A stretch of 64,000 nucleotides of DNA. Origin: Amycolatopsis granulosa. GTDB taxonomy: Bacteria; Actinomycetota; Actinomycetes; Mycobacteriales; Pseudonocardiaceae. Both the position numbers and the translations under genes were made by a program. Below the pieces are notes generated by a model. The model saw nothing but the letters and a program-made list of their open reading frames with translations. It made no database searches and was not told where the DNA came from. Location of the stretch: positions 2,728,001 through 2,792,000 of the forward strand of contig NZ_JAANOV010000001.1 of NCBI RefSeq assembly GCF_011758745.1. Direction: 5' to 3'. Below, piece after piece: positions 24,796-32,182 of this stretch (position 1 is its first letter; each line of letters starts with the position of its first letter).

Positions 24796-26262
24796 GTGGC
24801 GGACACTGCGAACACCGGAAGGTGGCTACACGTGGCGCAAGCGGTTGCCGCTCCCCCAGATGGCTCCGACGCCGGCGAGGTCATCCGCTGGTACCGGCAG
24901 CACCACAACCTCACCCAGCAGGAAGCCGCTGACCTGCTCAACACCACGCAGTCCTGGGTGTCGAAGGTCGAGAAGGGCAAGCTCGTGCCCGGCCTGGCCG
25001 AGCTGCGGTCGATCGCGTCGAAGCTGCACATCCCGCCGGAGCGGCTGGGCATCCTGCCGGACCACTCGGCGGACGCCATCCCCAAGCCGGGGCAGGTGAG
25101 TGAGGCCGGCGCCCCGCACGAGAGCCAGGAGCACTGGAAGGTCGTCCGGCGCGAGCTCAACGCCAACCGCGCCCGGCTCGGCGACCTCGCCTCCGAGCTG
25201 TACCCGCACGCCCACTGCATCCCCGGCACCACCGTTCTGACCCAGCCGGGCTGGCTGCCCTCTGAGCCAGTCGAGCTGTCCGACATCGAGCTGTACTGGC
25301 TCGCCGAGGCGCTGCCCAAGCCCGCCATTACGGGCGGTATCGAGCAGACCGAGAGCGTCCGGCCGCTCGCCGCGGACGGCGAGCACTTCCGGCTCTACTC
25401 GCGTGCGCTGCGGGACCTCGCCCGGCCGAAGTTGCTGGACAACCGGGTCAGCTACCGGCTGGCTGAGGTCGACTGGACCGGCGACAAGGGTCGCCTCGGG
25501 TTCAGCTACACCACGTACTTCGACGTCCTGGACGTCTGCGAAGCCGCAGCCCACGAGTTCGCCGACGCGTGGCTCCGCGCCGGCCGGAAGCGGCCCAGCC
25601 TCGCTCACCTGCCGCTCCGCCGCCACATCACGGACCCGTTCGACCTGCTCGCCCGCCCGATGCTGCCCAGCATCAACACCCTGACCATCCGGCGCGACCC
25701 GATCGACGGGCACCGGATGTACCTGCACCGCCGCGACGCCAAGGCCACCGCGGTCGCGGGCGGCATGTTCCATGTCATCCCGGCCGGGGTGTTCCAGCCC
25801 GCGGCCCTCGCGCCGGCGCACCAGGCCAACGACTTCTCCGTGTGGCGCAACATCCAGCGCGAGTACTCCGAAGAGTTCCTCGGCAACCCTGAGCACGACG
25901 GCAACTCCCTCGACCCTATCGACTACGAGCACGACGAGCCCTTCCGTTCGTTCACCGCTGCTCGCGCGGCCGGCGACTTCCGCGTCTTCACCTGCGCGGT
26001 GGTGCTCGAACCGCTGACGCTGTGGGTGGAGCTGCTGACCGTCGCCGTGATCGAGGGACCCGTGTTCGACCAGCTCTTCGCCGACATGGTCGAGGTCAAC
26101 GAAGAGGGCGCTGCGGTCAGCACCGACGCGGCCCGGCCCACAGTCGGTATCCCCTTCAACACCGAGTCCCGCGAGCGGCTCAAGTCCGAGCCGCTCTCGC
26201 CGATCTCGCGCGCCTGCATCGAGCTGGCTTGGCAGCACCGGAACACGCTTCTGGCAGGCTGA
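24796..26262 (+). CDS. XRE-family helix-turn-helix protein with large C-terminal domain
   Basis: Element-borne regulator, 488 aa. The GTG start is seven bases after AGGAGGAG. Residues about 28-80 form a Cro/CI-type HTH (VIRWYRQHHNLTQQEAADLL...TQSWVSKVEKGKLVPGLAEL). The remaining 400 residues have no motif I can name securely. A segment near residue 355 (REYSEEFLG) recalls the RExxEE core of a Nudix box, but the rest of the box is not conserved. pSAM2 uses a Nudix-type immunity factor (Pif), so a related role is possible but unproven. It is followed after four bases by a sugar-nucleotide epimerase gene, forming a two-gene unit. Confidence 0.75.
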   Translation: MADTANTGRWLHVAQAVAAPPDGSDAGEVIRWYRQHHNLTQQEAADLLNTTQSWVSKVEKGKLVPGLAELRSIASKLHIPPERLGILPDHSADAIPKPGQVSEAGAPHESQEHWKVVRRELNANRARLGDLASELYPHAHCIPGTTVLTQPGWLPSEPVELSDIELYWLAEALPKPAITGGIEQTESVRPLAADGEHFRLYSRALRDLARPKLLDNRVSYRLAEVDWTGDKGRLGFSYTTYFDVLDVCEAAAHEFADAWLRAGRKRPSLAHLPLRRHITDPFDLLARPMLPSINTLTIRRDPIDGHRMYLHRRDAKATAVAGGMFHVIPAGVFQPAALAPAHQANDFSVWRNIQREYSEEFLGNPEHDGNSLDPIDYEHDEPFRSFTAARAAGDFRVFTCAVVLEPLTLWVELLTVAVIEGPVFDQLFADMVEVNEEGAAVSTDAARPTVGIPFNTESRERLKSEPLSPISRACIELAWQHRNTLLAG

Positions 26263-26266
26263 ACAC

Positions 26267-27205
26267 GTGCGCGTTCTCGTCACCGGCGCCGCCGGGTACC
26301 TCGGATACGCCGTCGTCGCTGCCCTCGCCGAGCGGGGACACGAGCCGGTGGCGTTCGTCCGCGATGCCGCCAAGGCCCCAAGGCACTCGGCGCGCACGGC
26401 GGTAGGGGACCTCGAGGACGTCGCGAGCGTCCGCGCTGCTGTCCGCGACGTTGACGGCGTATGCCATCTCGCGGCCCGTGCGCGCGTCCGCGAATCCCTG
26501 TCGGACCCTCTCCCCTACTGGCGAACCAACGTCGGCGGCACGCTCAACCTGCTCGAAGCCCTCACCGACGGGGATGCGCCGGCCAAGCTCGTGCTTGCAT
26601 CGACGGCTGCCGTCTACGGCACGCCGGAAACCCAGCCCATCGATGAAGACTCTCCGATCGCCCCCGCCAACGCGTACGGCGCGACCAAAGCCGCAGCCGA
26701 CCTCGCCGCTGCCAACGTCGCTGCGTCTGGTCAGCTCGGAGCGATCAGCTTGCGCGCCTTCAACGTCGCCGGCGCAGTAGACGACTGCACGGATCGTGAC
26801 GTCACCCGCCTGATCCCCAAGGTGCTCGCCGTCCAAGCCGGACTCGCCGACGTGCTGGCCGTCAACGGCGACGGCACGACAGTCCGCGACTTCGTGCACG
26901 TCGCCGACATGGCACACGCCTTCGTTCTCGCCGTCGAAGCGTGCACCCCCGGGCGCTGGCGCGCCTACAACGTCGGCAGCGGCCGGGAAACGTCCATTAA
27001 CGACGTTCTCACGGCCGCCGAGCAGATCACCGGACGTCCGGTCCCGATCAAGCGGAACCCGCCCGCGAACGAGCCGCGTGTGCTGCTCGCAGACAGCCGA
27101 CGCATCCGCGATGAGCTGGGCTGGCAAGCCCCGAACTCGGATTTGTCGCAGATTCTTTCGGACGGCTGGAAGGCCCTGACCAGCGCGTATGCCGCCCCGG
27201 AATAG
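26267..27205 (+). CDS. NAD-dependent epimerase/dehydratase (UDP-glucose 4-epimerase-like)
   Basis: Extended short-chain dehydrogenase, 312 aa, acting on nucleotide sugars. It begins at GTG four bases after the HTH gene stop, so the two are co-translated. Motifs are the NAD loop TGAAGYLG (residues 7-14), catalytic Ser/Thr in LASTAAVYG, YGATK (YxxxK) near residue 145 and RDFVHVADMAHAF typical of GalE-like enzymes. It is cargo rather than a core transfer function. Possible roles are surface-sugar modification or an immunity-type change in the recipient, both speculative. Function beyond nucleotide-sugar epimerisation or dehydration is not decided. Confidence 0.85.
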   Translation: MRVLVTGAAGYLGYAVVAALAERGHEPVAFVRDAAKAPRHSARTAVGDLEDVASVRAAVRDVDGVCHLAARARVRESLSDPLPYWRTNVGGTLNLLEALTDGDAPAKLVLASTAAVYGTPETQPIDEDSPIAPANAYGATKAAADLAAANVAASGQLGAISLRAFNVAGAVDDCTDRDVTRLIPKVLAVQAGLADVLAVNGDGTTVRDFVHVADMAHAFVLAVEACTPGRWRAYNVGSGRETSINDVLTAAEQITGRPVPIKRNPPANEPRVLLADSRRIRDELGWQAPNSDLSQILSDGWKALTSAYAAPE

Positions 27206-27302
27206 TCCTTTCCGGAATAGCGCGGACGCGACTGCGGATCGCCTACCAGCGCGGCCGTTCCTGCGGTGTTCTTAGGTCATGACAGCGAACACGAACACCG
27301 GG

Positions 27303-27641
27303 TCAGCGCGACCGGCGCTCCTTCTCCAGGGCCTCGACTCGCTCCCGGAGGTCCGCGACCTCAGCTCGGAGGGCTTCCATGGCGTCGGCGTTCGAGGCTG
27401 CCTCGTCCGGCAGAGCACGGACGAAAGTGCCGCGGCCCGTGGAGGACTCCAGAACGCCCGCGTGCTGAAGCTCCCGAATCGCGCCGTGCACCGTCAGCTC
27501 GGCAACGCCGTAGTCCGTGGCGAGCGCCCGAAGCGACGGAATCTTCTCCCCCACGTTGAACTCCCCCGCGCGGATGCGGCGGGCGAGGTCGTCCCTGATC
27601 TGAGTGCTTAGCGGCTGAGCGCCGTGCTGATCGATAGGCAC
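27303..27641 (-). CDS. GntR-family repressor (KorSA-like) of the AICE
   Basis: Small winged-helix regulator, 112 aa. The GntR domain covers about residues 10-80: LSTQIRDDLARRIRAGEF, EKIPSLRALATDYGVAELTV and LQHAGVLESSTGRGTFV. A coiled C-terminal segment (ALRAEVADLRERVEALEKE) likely dimerises; there is no full effector domain. Location and orientation match korSA of pSAM2-type elements, where it silences replication and transfer genes. I chose the GTG at 27641 because a perfect inverted repeat (27645-27659) lies immediately upstream; an ATG at 27668 is the alternative. A second palindrome lies at 27718-27731 at the divergent promoter. Confidence 0.82.
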   Translation of the reverse strand: MPIDQHGAQPLSTQIRDDLARRIRAGEFNVGEKIPSLRALATDYGVAELTVHGAIRELQHAGVLESSTGRGTFVRALPDEAASNADAMEALRAEVADLRERVEALEKERRSR

Positions 27642-27644
27642 TGA

Positions 27645-27659
27645 CCGAGGGTACCTCGG
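27645..27659. promoter_or_regulatory. Inverted repeat at the GntR gene start
   Basis: CCGAGG-GTA-CCTCGG has perfect 6-bp arms and a 3-bp spacer, three bases before the GTG start of the GntR gene. It is a candidate autoregulatory operator. Confidence 0.5.
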
Positions 27660-27717
27660 AACAAACATCACCCTAAAGCACCACATGTACGACCTTGACG
27701 CACCTCAGCACCATGTA

Positions 27718-27731
27718 GTGCACTAGTGCAC
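27718..27731. promoter_or_regulatory. Palindromic operator candidate upstream of the transfer operon
   Basis: GTGCACTAGTGCAC is a perfect 14-bp palindrome 30 bp before the first gene of the long plus-strand operon and within the divergent gntR/operon promoter region. It is the expected place for a KorSA-type repressor to block the spread and transfer genes. Confidence 0.6.
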
Positions 27732-27761
27732 ATTAAGGCATTGACTCGGAAGGGAGACCCG

Positions 27762-28079
27762 ATGAGGTCCGCACACATCAGTCGTCGGCAAGCCGAGGCC
27801 AAGTTCGACGTTCTGGACATCGACTACGACGAGGTGTTCGCGGTGCAGGCGCAGGCTGCTTGCGCGGCGGATGCCGACGAGTTGGCCGGCGCGCTGGACC
27901 TGCTCGACGAGATCGACCCCGAGTTGGAGGCCGCCGCGCTCGCGGCGCTGGCTCGGGTGCCGCGGTTCACCGATCCGCGCCGGGCGGGGCGGGAGCTGCG
28001 CCGGGCGGAGGCGACCGTGATGCGGTCGCTGCCGGCCCGGCTGGACGTGGCCGACCTGATCGAGGGGGAGGCCGCCTGA
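27762..28079 (+). CDS. Hypothetical AICE protein, first gene of transfer operon
   Basis: Acidic, Ala-rich protein of 105 aa that I do not recognise. The start at 27762 follows GGAAGGGA; an upstream in-frame ATG has no ribosome site and lies on the palindrome. The sequence is helical in appearance (QAQAACAADADELAGALDLL, ELEAAALAALARV), with no signal peptide or membrane segment. Its TGA overlaps the ATG of the PycTM-like gene (TGATG), so the two proteins are probably made in similar amounts and may interact. Confidence 0.65.
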   Translation: MRSAHISRRQAEAKFDVLDIDYDEVFAVQAQAACAADADELAGALDLLDEIDPELEAAALAALARVPRFTDPRRAGRELRRAEATVMRSLPARLDVADLIEGEAA

Positions 28080-28546
28080 TGGACGCCTTCGGAATGGACG
28101 CGCCGCCGTTGGTGCTGCGGGCGCACGAGCAGGTTCGGGACGAGTTGCGCCGAGCGGACGCGAAGGCCACGACGTTGTTGTCGGTGGTTGGGGTGGCGCT
28201 GGCTGGGGTGGTGGCGCTGGCCAAGACCGGGATGCCGGTGCCGGCGCTGGCGGCGTTGTGGTTGTCCGCGCTGCCGATCTTCGGTGCGGTGCTGGTGCTG
28301 CTGGCCACGATCCGGCCGAAGCTCTCGCAGTTCCCGACGCCGGGTTCGTGGCTGGACGCTACGTTGCACGGTCCGAGTGTGCTGCTGGAGGCCGGGAGCT
28401 ACGCCGCCGAGGCCGCCGCGCACGACGTGTGCGTGCTGGGGCACCTCGCCGTGGACAAGCACACCCGCGTCAAGCACGCGGTGAACCTGCTCATCATCGG
28501 CGCCGGCGCGCTCGCAGTCGCGCTCGTCCTGTCCGTCCTCGCCTGA
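28079..28546 (+). CDS. PycTM-like (DUF5706) small membrane protein
   Basis: Integral membrane protein of 155 aa. The start overlaps the preceding stop. The layout is an N-terminal cytosolic helix (LRAHEQVRDELRRADAKATT), a first hydrophobic pair (LLSVVGVALAGVVALA and ALWLSALPIFGAVLVLLATI), then IRPKL, a soluble loop and a last transmembrane helix (LLIIGAGALAVALVLSVLA). The RADAKA-TLL...RPKL pattern resembles the transmembrane effector family of Pycsar anti-phage systems. No cyclase or cNMP sensor gene is adjacent, so a role in mating or spread, or exclusion, is equally possible. Assignment rests on pattern recognition only. Confidence 0.55.
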   Translation: MDAFGMDAPPLVLRAHEQVRDELRRADAKATTLLSVVGVALAGVVALAKTGMPVPALAALWLSALPIFGAVLVLLATIRPKLSQFPTPGSWLDATLHGPSVLLEAGSYAAEAAAHDVCVLGHLAVDKHTRVKHAVNLLIIGAGALAVALVLSVLA

Positions 28547-28556
28547 GGGGGTCGGG

Positions 28557-29429
28557 GTGTTCCGGTTGGACGCGGACTTCGAGGGCTCGGTGGACCTCTA
28601 CATCCCCGGTGGCACGAGCGCAGGCTCGGAGAGGCTGACGCTCACCGCAGGGCAGATCGGCCCGCAGGAGGAGGAGTTCTTCGGGCAGAGCCAGTGTCAC
28701 TGGCTGGCGGCGGCGATGAGCTGCATGACCGGCTGGGACCTGGTGGGCGTCAAGCTTCGCTACCCCGACCGGGGATGGACCGCCGTGCACACCGCGGTAA
28801 TCACACCGGATGGGGCAGTGCTGGACATCTACGGCCGCCACCACTCGCTGGACGCCTTCGCCGAGTGGTACCGGAAGTTGACCGTGCTCGATGTGGCGGT
28901 GCGTCGGATGCCCCGTGAGGAGCTGTTCCACGGCCACCTCACCAGCACCGATCCGAGCCTGATCGACGACCCGTTGTGGTGGACCCGCACCAGCTCCGAC
29001 CGCGGGATGACCGCCGTGTACCAGCACTACGCCCGGCTGGTGCTCACCAAGGCCGGACACCAGGTGCCCGAACACTGCCGCCCCGCCGCAAAACCGGCCG
29101 CCAACGAGAAGCGCACACCCCCACCGACGAGCAGCACGACAACCACCACCACAGGAGGAACACCCGCCATGTCCAGCATCGATGAGATCCGCGCAGTCCT
29201 GGCCAGCAGCAACGAGCAGGCCGAGGGCGTGCTCGCCGCGCTCGCGCAGGCATCCCAGACCACGACCGAGATTCAGGGCCGCCTGCACCAGGTTGCAGCG
29301 GCCAGCAGCCAAGCGCCCGTCCACGAAGCGATGGGTCTCTACGCCCAGATCACCGAGAACGTCTCGCAGCTCATGGGCCTGGTGTCCGCCGCTCGCTCGG
29401 CCGTCGAGAGCTACGCCGCGAACTTGTAG
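28557..29429 (+). CDS. Putative papain-like Cys/His/Asp protein joined to a DUF6244-like C-terminal segment
   Basis: Open frame of 290 aa from a GTG. The N-terminal part (about 1-165) has a pattern suggestive of a papain-like fold: Gln44/Cys47 in GQSQCHWLAAAM, His78 in WTAVHTAVITPDG and Asp90 in VLDIYG. A Pro/Thr-rich linker (PPPTSSTTTTTTGGTPA) follows. The last 87 residues (from MSSIDEIRAVLASSNEQAEG) resemble the small helical DUF6244-type proteins common on AICEs. AGGAGG precedes the internal ATG at 29169, so the C-terminal part is probably also made alone. Function is unknown; a peptidase-like or toxin-like activity is only inferred. Confidence 0.6.
   Translation: MFRLDADFEGSVDLYIPGGTSAGSERLTLTAGQIGPQEEEFFGQSQCHWLAAAMSCMTGWDLVGVKLRYPDRGWTAVHTAVITPDGAVLDIYGRHHSLDAFAEWYRKLTVLDVAVRRMPREELFHGHLTSTDPSLIDDPLWWTRTSSDRGMTAVYQHYARLVLTKAGHQVPEHCRPAAKPAANEKRTPPPTSSTTTTTTGGTPAMSSIDEIRAVLASSNEQAEGVLAALAQASQTTTEIQGRLHQVAAASSQAPVHEAMGLYAQITENVSQLMGLVSAARSAVESYAANL
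29169..29429 (+). CDS. Internal start: DUF6244-like small helical protein
   Basis: In-frame ATG at 29169 inside the larger frame, with AGGAGG ten bases upstream, giving an 86-residue protein. The sequence is Ala/Gln-rich and helical (AEGVLAALAQASQTTTEIQ, SQLMGLVSAARSAVESYA) and resembles stand-alone AICE proteins of the DUF6244 type. Whether it is translated separately, as part of the fusion, or both cannot be decided from sequence. Confidence 0.55.
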   Translation: MSSIDEIRAVLASSNEQAEGVLAALAQASQTTTEIQGRLHQVAAASSQAPVHEAMGLYAQITENVSQLMGLVSAARSAVESYAANL

Positions 29430-29441
29430 GAGGTCGTTCCG

Positions 29442-29936
29442 ATGACCCGCTTTGTGATCACGGACCCCGGCACGGCGGCCCACTCCGCCAAGAACGTGCA
29501 CGCCGCGCCGGGACTCCCCAACCAGTCGCGAAACCACTCGGGAAGGAACCCCATGGTAGGCACCAACCGCACCCCGGAGGAGTCCGGCGGCATGCTGGCA
29601 CAGCGGCAGGCCGAAGGCTTGCGAGCGCTGGCCACGCTGATCGAGCAGAACCCCGCCCTAGCCGACAAGCTGAGCTACGCGCTGAACATGCTCGCGCCGC
29701 TGGTCAACCACGAGCCGGACCCGCGCGTCACGTTGACCGCGTTCCACGCGGCTGCCGTCACGCACGGCACCGAGGTGAGCGTCATCAACGAACCGCACGG
29801 CTGCATCGTCGCTGCCAAATTCGGCCCGGTCGTTGTCCGGATGCACGCCCGTGCCGACCTGATGGCGGGCGGGCGCACGCGCTACCCGCACTACGAGCCC
29901 CTGGTCATCGACGACGCGGACGGGGGTGCGCGCTGA
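29442..29936 (+). CDS. Hypothetical AICE protein
   Basis: Protein of 164 aa that I do not recognise. The first ATG follows AGGAGG at good spacing; another ATG at 29553 also has a site (GGAAGGA) and would remove a disordered N-terminal 37 residues. The rest contains a helical segment (GLRALATLIEQNPALADKLSYALNMLAPL) and then beta-like strands (CIVAAKFGPVVVRMHARA). Its stop overlaps the start of the SsgA-like gene (TGATG). It belongs to the coupled spread and transfer operon. Confidence 0.62.
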   Translation: MTRFVITDPGTAAHSAKNVHAAPGLPNQSRNHSGRNPMVGTNRTPEESGGMLAQRQAEGLRALATLIEQNPALADKLSYALNMLAPLVNHEPDPRVTLTAFHAAAVTHGTEVSVINEPHGCIVAAKFGPVVVRMHARADLMAGGRTRYPHYEPLVIDDADGGAR

Positions 29937-30379
29937 TGCTGCCGAAGAGCCTGAACCTGCCGATGTGGGCCGAGCTGGAGGACCGCTCCGGCGAGGTGAT
30001 CGAGCTGGTGCCGCTGAAGGTGAAGTTCCGCTACCGCATCGATGACCCGCTCGCGGTGGTACTGGACTTCGCGGTCGGCGCCGAGCAGTGGGTGCGCTGG
30101 CACATCGCCCGGGACCTGCTCGCCGAGGGCCTGGCGCTGCCGCCGCGCACGCCCACCAGAGTCGGTGAGGGAGACGTGGCAGTCGCCCCGGACCTGGACG
30201 TGCCGTGGCGGGTGTGGGTCACCCTGTCCTCTCCGACTGGGGTGGCGGACTTCGCGTTCAAACGCGCCAGCCTGATCGACGCGCTGGCCAAGACCGAGGC
30301 CCTGGTGCCGATCGGCAGCGAGTCCGACCGGATCGACTGGGACCGCGAGTTCGCGGCGCTGGGTGGTGAGGCCGCGTGA
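29936..30379 (+). CDS. SsgA-like (SALP) protein on the mobile element
   Basis: Protein of 147 aa matching the SsgA/SsgB family of sporulation and septum-site regulators: VPLKVKFRYRIDDPLAV, then AEQWVRWHIARDLLAEGL, GEGDVAVAPD and WRVWVTLSSPTGVADFAF fit the family core order. Chromosomal SALPs recruit FtsZ and control septation and peptidoglycan remodelling. An element-encoded copy in the transfer operon may alter hyphal septa to help intramycelial spread (inference). Start and stop overlap with neighbours (TGATG and GTGA), confirming the reading frame. Confidence 0.78.
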   Translation: MLPKSLNLPMWAELEDRSGEVIELVPLKVKFRYRIDDPLAVVLDFAVGAEQWVRWHIARDLLAEGLALPPRTPTRVGEGDVAVAPDLDVPWRVWVTLSSPTGVADFAFKRASLIDALAKTEALVPIGSESDRIDWDREFAALGGEAA

Positions 30380-30939
30380 GCCGCCGTCAGTACCCGTGGA
30401 CCCTGACGGAGGTCCCGTGGTCGACGGATCGGGAGTTCACCCGCGGCCGGCTGGACGGGCTACACCTGCTCTCCTACGGCATCGCGCCGCGGGACAAGCT
30501 CGCGACGCGCCGCCAGCTGCGGGCGATGGGGTTGCGTCCGGGCGGGCAGGACCCGGTGGCGGTGCTGTACTTCCGCTGCCGCAAGGCCGGCAAGCAGGTC
30601 CAGGCCAACCTTTACCTCATTGACCGGGCCAAGCCGGTCCGTCCGATGACCCCGGCCCGCGCCGCCGCCCTGGCGAAGGCCATGCGGGCGCGGCGTACGT
30701 GCCGCCAGTGCGGGGAGACGGGCTACGCCGAACTCCCCAAGCCCTACCGGGTGTGCGAGCCGTGCCGCTACCGCTTGGGGTTGCCGGCGGATGACTACCT
30801 GCACGACTACCTCACCGGCACCCCGACCCTGACCGCCGACGAGCACGCAGCGCTGGACGCGCGGCCCGACAACGTGATCCCGCTGCACCGCCGCTCCCGC
30901 GTGGACGGTGCCTCGAACGCCCGGAAGGGGGTGGCCTGA
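30376..30939 (+). CDS. RRQRL-motif zinc-binding protein
   Basis: AICE-typical protein, 187 aa. The GTG start overlaps the previous stop (GTGA). It contains TRRQLRAMGLRPGGQ (residues 44-58), the landmark of the RRQRL family, and two CxxC pairs (Cys109/Cys112 and Cys127/Cys130) forming a zinc ribbon. Family members are found almost only on actinobacterial integrative elements and lack a known biochemical role; nucleic-acid binding is likely. The stop overlaps the start of the next gene (TGATG). Confidence 0.78.
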   Translation: MSRRQYPWTLTEVPWSTDREFTRGRLDGLHLLSYGIAPRDKLATRRQLRAMGLRPGGQDPVAVLYFRCRKAGKQVQANLYLIDRAKPVRPMTPARAAALAKAMRARRTCRQCGETGYAELPKPYRVCEPCRYRLGLPADDYLHDYLTGTPTLTADEHAALDARPDNVIPLHRRSRVDGASNARKGVA

Positions 30940-31256
30940 TGAACTCCACCGTCATCTACGTCCTCGGCGCGTTGGCGCTGATCGGGTTGTTCGCGACCTG
31001 GCGGTCCGGCCGCAAGTCCGCGCTCAAGGCCCGCAAGGGCGTGCGGGAGGTGACCCGGCTGGCCGGAAGCACCGTCCGCACGCTGGTCACCGCCGCCGTG
31101 ATCGTCGGCGCCCAGTGGCTGGTGATCCGGTTCTGGCACAACACCACGGCCCTGGCCGTCGCGCTGATCGTGCCCGCCCTGTTCGCGGGTGCGGCCGTGG
31201 CGCGGCTGCTCGCCGTCACCGAGATCGTCACCACCACCCGAGGAGGCCACCGATGA
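30939..31256 (+). CDS. Small membrane protein of the transfer operon
   Basis: Protein of 105 aa with an N-terminal transmembrane helix (VIYVLGALALIGLFATW), a short basic stretch (RSGRKSALKARKG) and two more hydrophobic helices (TLVTAAVIVGAQWLVI and ALAVALIVPALFAGAAV). Size, topology and position just before the DUF2637 gene and traB suggest a spread (Spd) protein that works with TraB in plasmid passage through hyphal septa. Overlaps with both neighbours fix start and stop. Confidence 0.68.
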   Translation: MNSTVIYVLGALALIGLFATWRSGRKSALKARKGVREVTRLAGSTVRTLVTAAVIVGAQWLVIRFWHNTTALAVALIVPALFAGAAVARLLAVTEIVTTTRGGHR

Positions 31257-32182
31257 GCACGGATCTCGCGACCAAGCAGGACGCTCGCGTGATGCCTCTG
31301 TCCACTGCGGACAAGCTGCGTCAGGACGCGGAGACCGCTGCTGAGGTGCGGGCGCTGTCCAACCACCCGGACGTGATCGCGCTGCGGGTGGAGAAGGTCC
31401 GCAGCTTCGTGGACACGCTGGTGTGGATCGGCATCTTCCTCGGGCTGGCCTTCACGATGGTCAACGTCCAGACCTTCGCCGCTGCCGGCGCCACGATGTG
31501 GTCGCTGCCGTGGCTGGCCGCGTGGCTGCTGGACCCGATGGTGTCGCTGGTGCTGGTGGCGGTGCTGCGCGCCGAGCAGATCACCGCCCGCTACCAGGTG
31601 CGCGATGGAATGGTGTGGGCACACCGGACGAAGTGGTTCGCGTTCCTGGCCACCTACGTGATGAACACGTGGCAGTCCTGGACCGAGCTGCACGTCGCCG
31701 GAGTCGTGCTGCACTCGGTGCCGCCGGTGCTGGTGTTCCTCGCCGCGGAGACCGCACCGGTGCTGCGTGACCGGCTCACCGAGGCCGTCACCAAGGCCGC
31801 CGCCCCGGCGTTCACCGGCCAGCCCGCCCAGCCTGCCGAGGAGTCCGTTCCACAGTCCGCCCCGGAGACCGTTCACGAGACGGCTCCCGAGCCGGTCACG
31901 CCGCCTGCTCGCCGCGCGCCACGCAAGCCCAAGGTGGCGACCAAGCCCGCACGGAAGCTGCGTGCGGACTACCTCGCCGAGGCGCGGGCGGCGTGGGCGC
32001 CGGGAATCGAGATCACCCCGGCGTGGGTCCGGACCGTGTGCCCAGACATCTCGCGGGGGACCAGCAAGAACGTTGCCGATGACCTCACCGTGGAGGTCAC
32101 CTCGGCCACCGGGGCGAGCACCGCGCCGACCCCGTTCCCGTCCGAGCAGTCCAGCGCCGAGCGTCGTGAGGAGGCCGCCTGA
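31253..32182 (+). CDS. DUF2637/SpdB-like membrane protein with C-terminal DNA-binding-like tail
   Basis: Protein of 309 aa. The ATG overlaps the previous stop and follows AGGAGG. The middle holds the DUF2637-type membrane core: TLVWIGIFLGLAFTMVNVQT, MWSLPWLAAWLLDPMVSL, VLVAVLRAEQ and a further helix LHSVPPVLVFLAAET. A Pro/Ala/Glu linker and a basic segment (RRAPRKPKVATKPARKL) lead to a small domain (ITPAWVRTVCPDISRGTSKNVADDL) resembling a winged helix. SpdB-type proteins spread element DNA along the mycelium in partnership with TraB. The stop overlaps the traB start. Confidence 0.76.
   Translation: MSTDLATKQDARVMPLSTADKLRQDAETAAEVRALSNHPDVIALRVEKVRSFVDTLVWIGIFLGLAFTMVNVQTFAAAGATMWSLPWLAAWLLDPMVSLVLVAVLRAEQITARYQVRDGMVWAHRTKWFAFLATYVMNTWQSWTELHVAGVVLHSVPPVLVFLAAETAPVLRDRLTEAVTKAAAPAFTGQPAQPAEESVPQSAPETVHETAPEPVTPPARRAPRKPKVATKPARKLRADYLAEARAAWAPGIEITPAWVRTVCPDISRGTSKNVADDLTVEVTSATGASTAPTPFPSEQSSAERREEAA

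Noticed and set aside
27206-27302. Small gene between the epimerase and gntR
   Set aside because: Under 100 bp, with no start and ribosome site giving a plausible protein.
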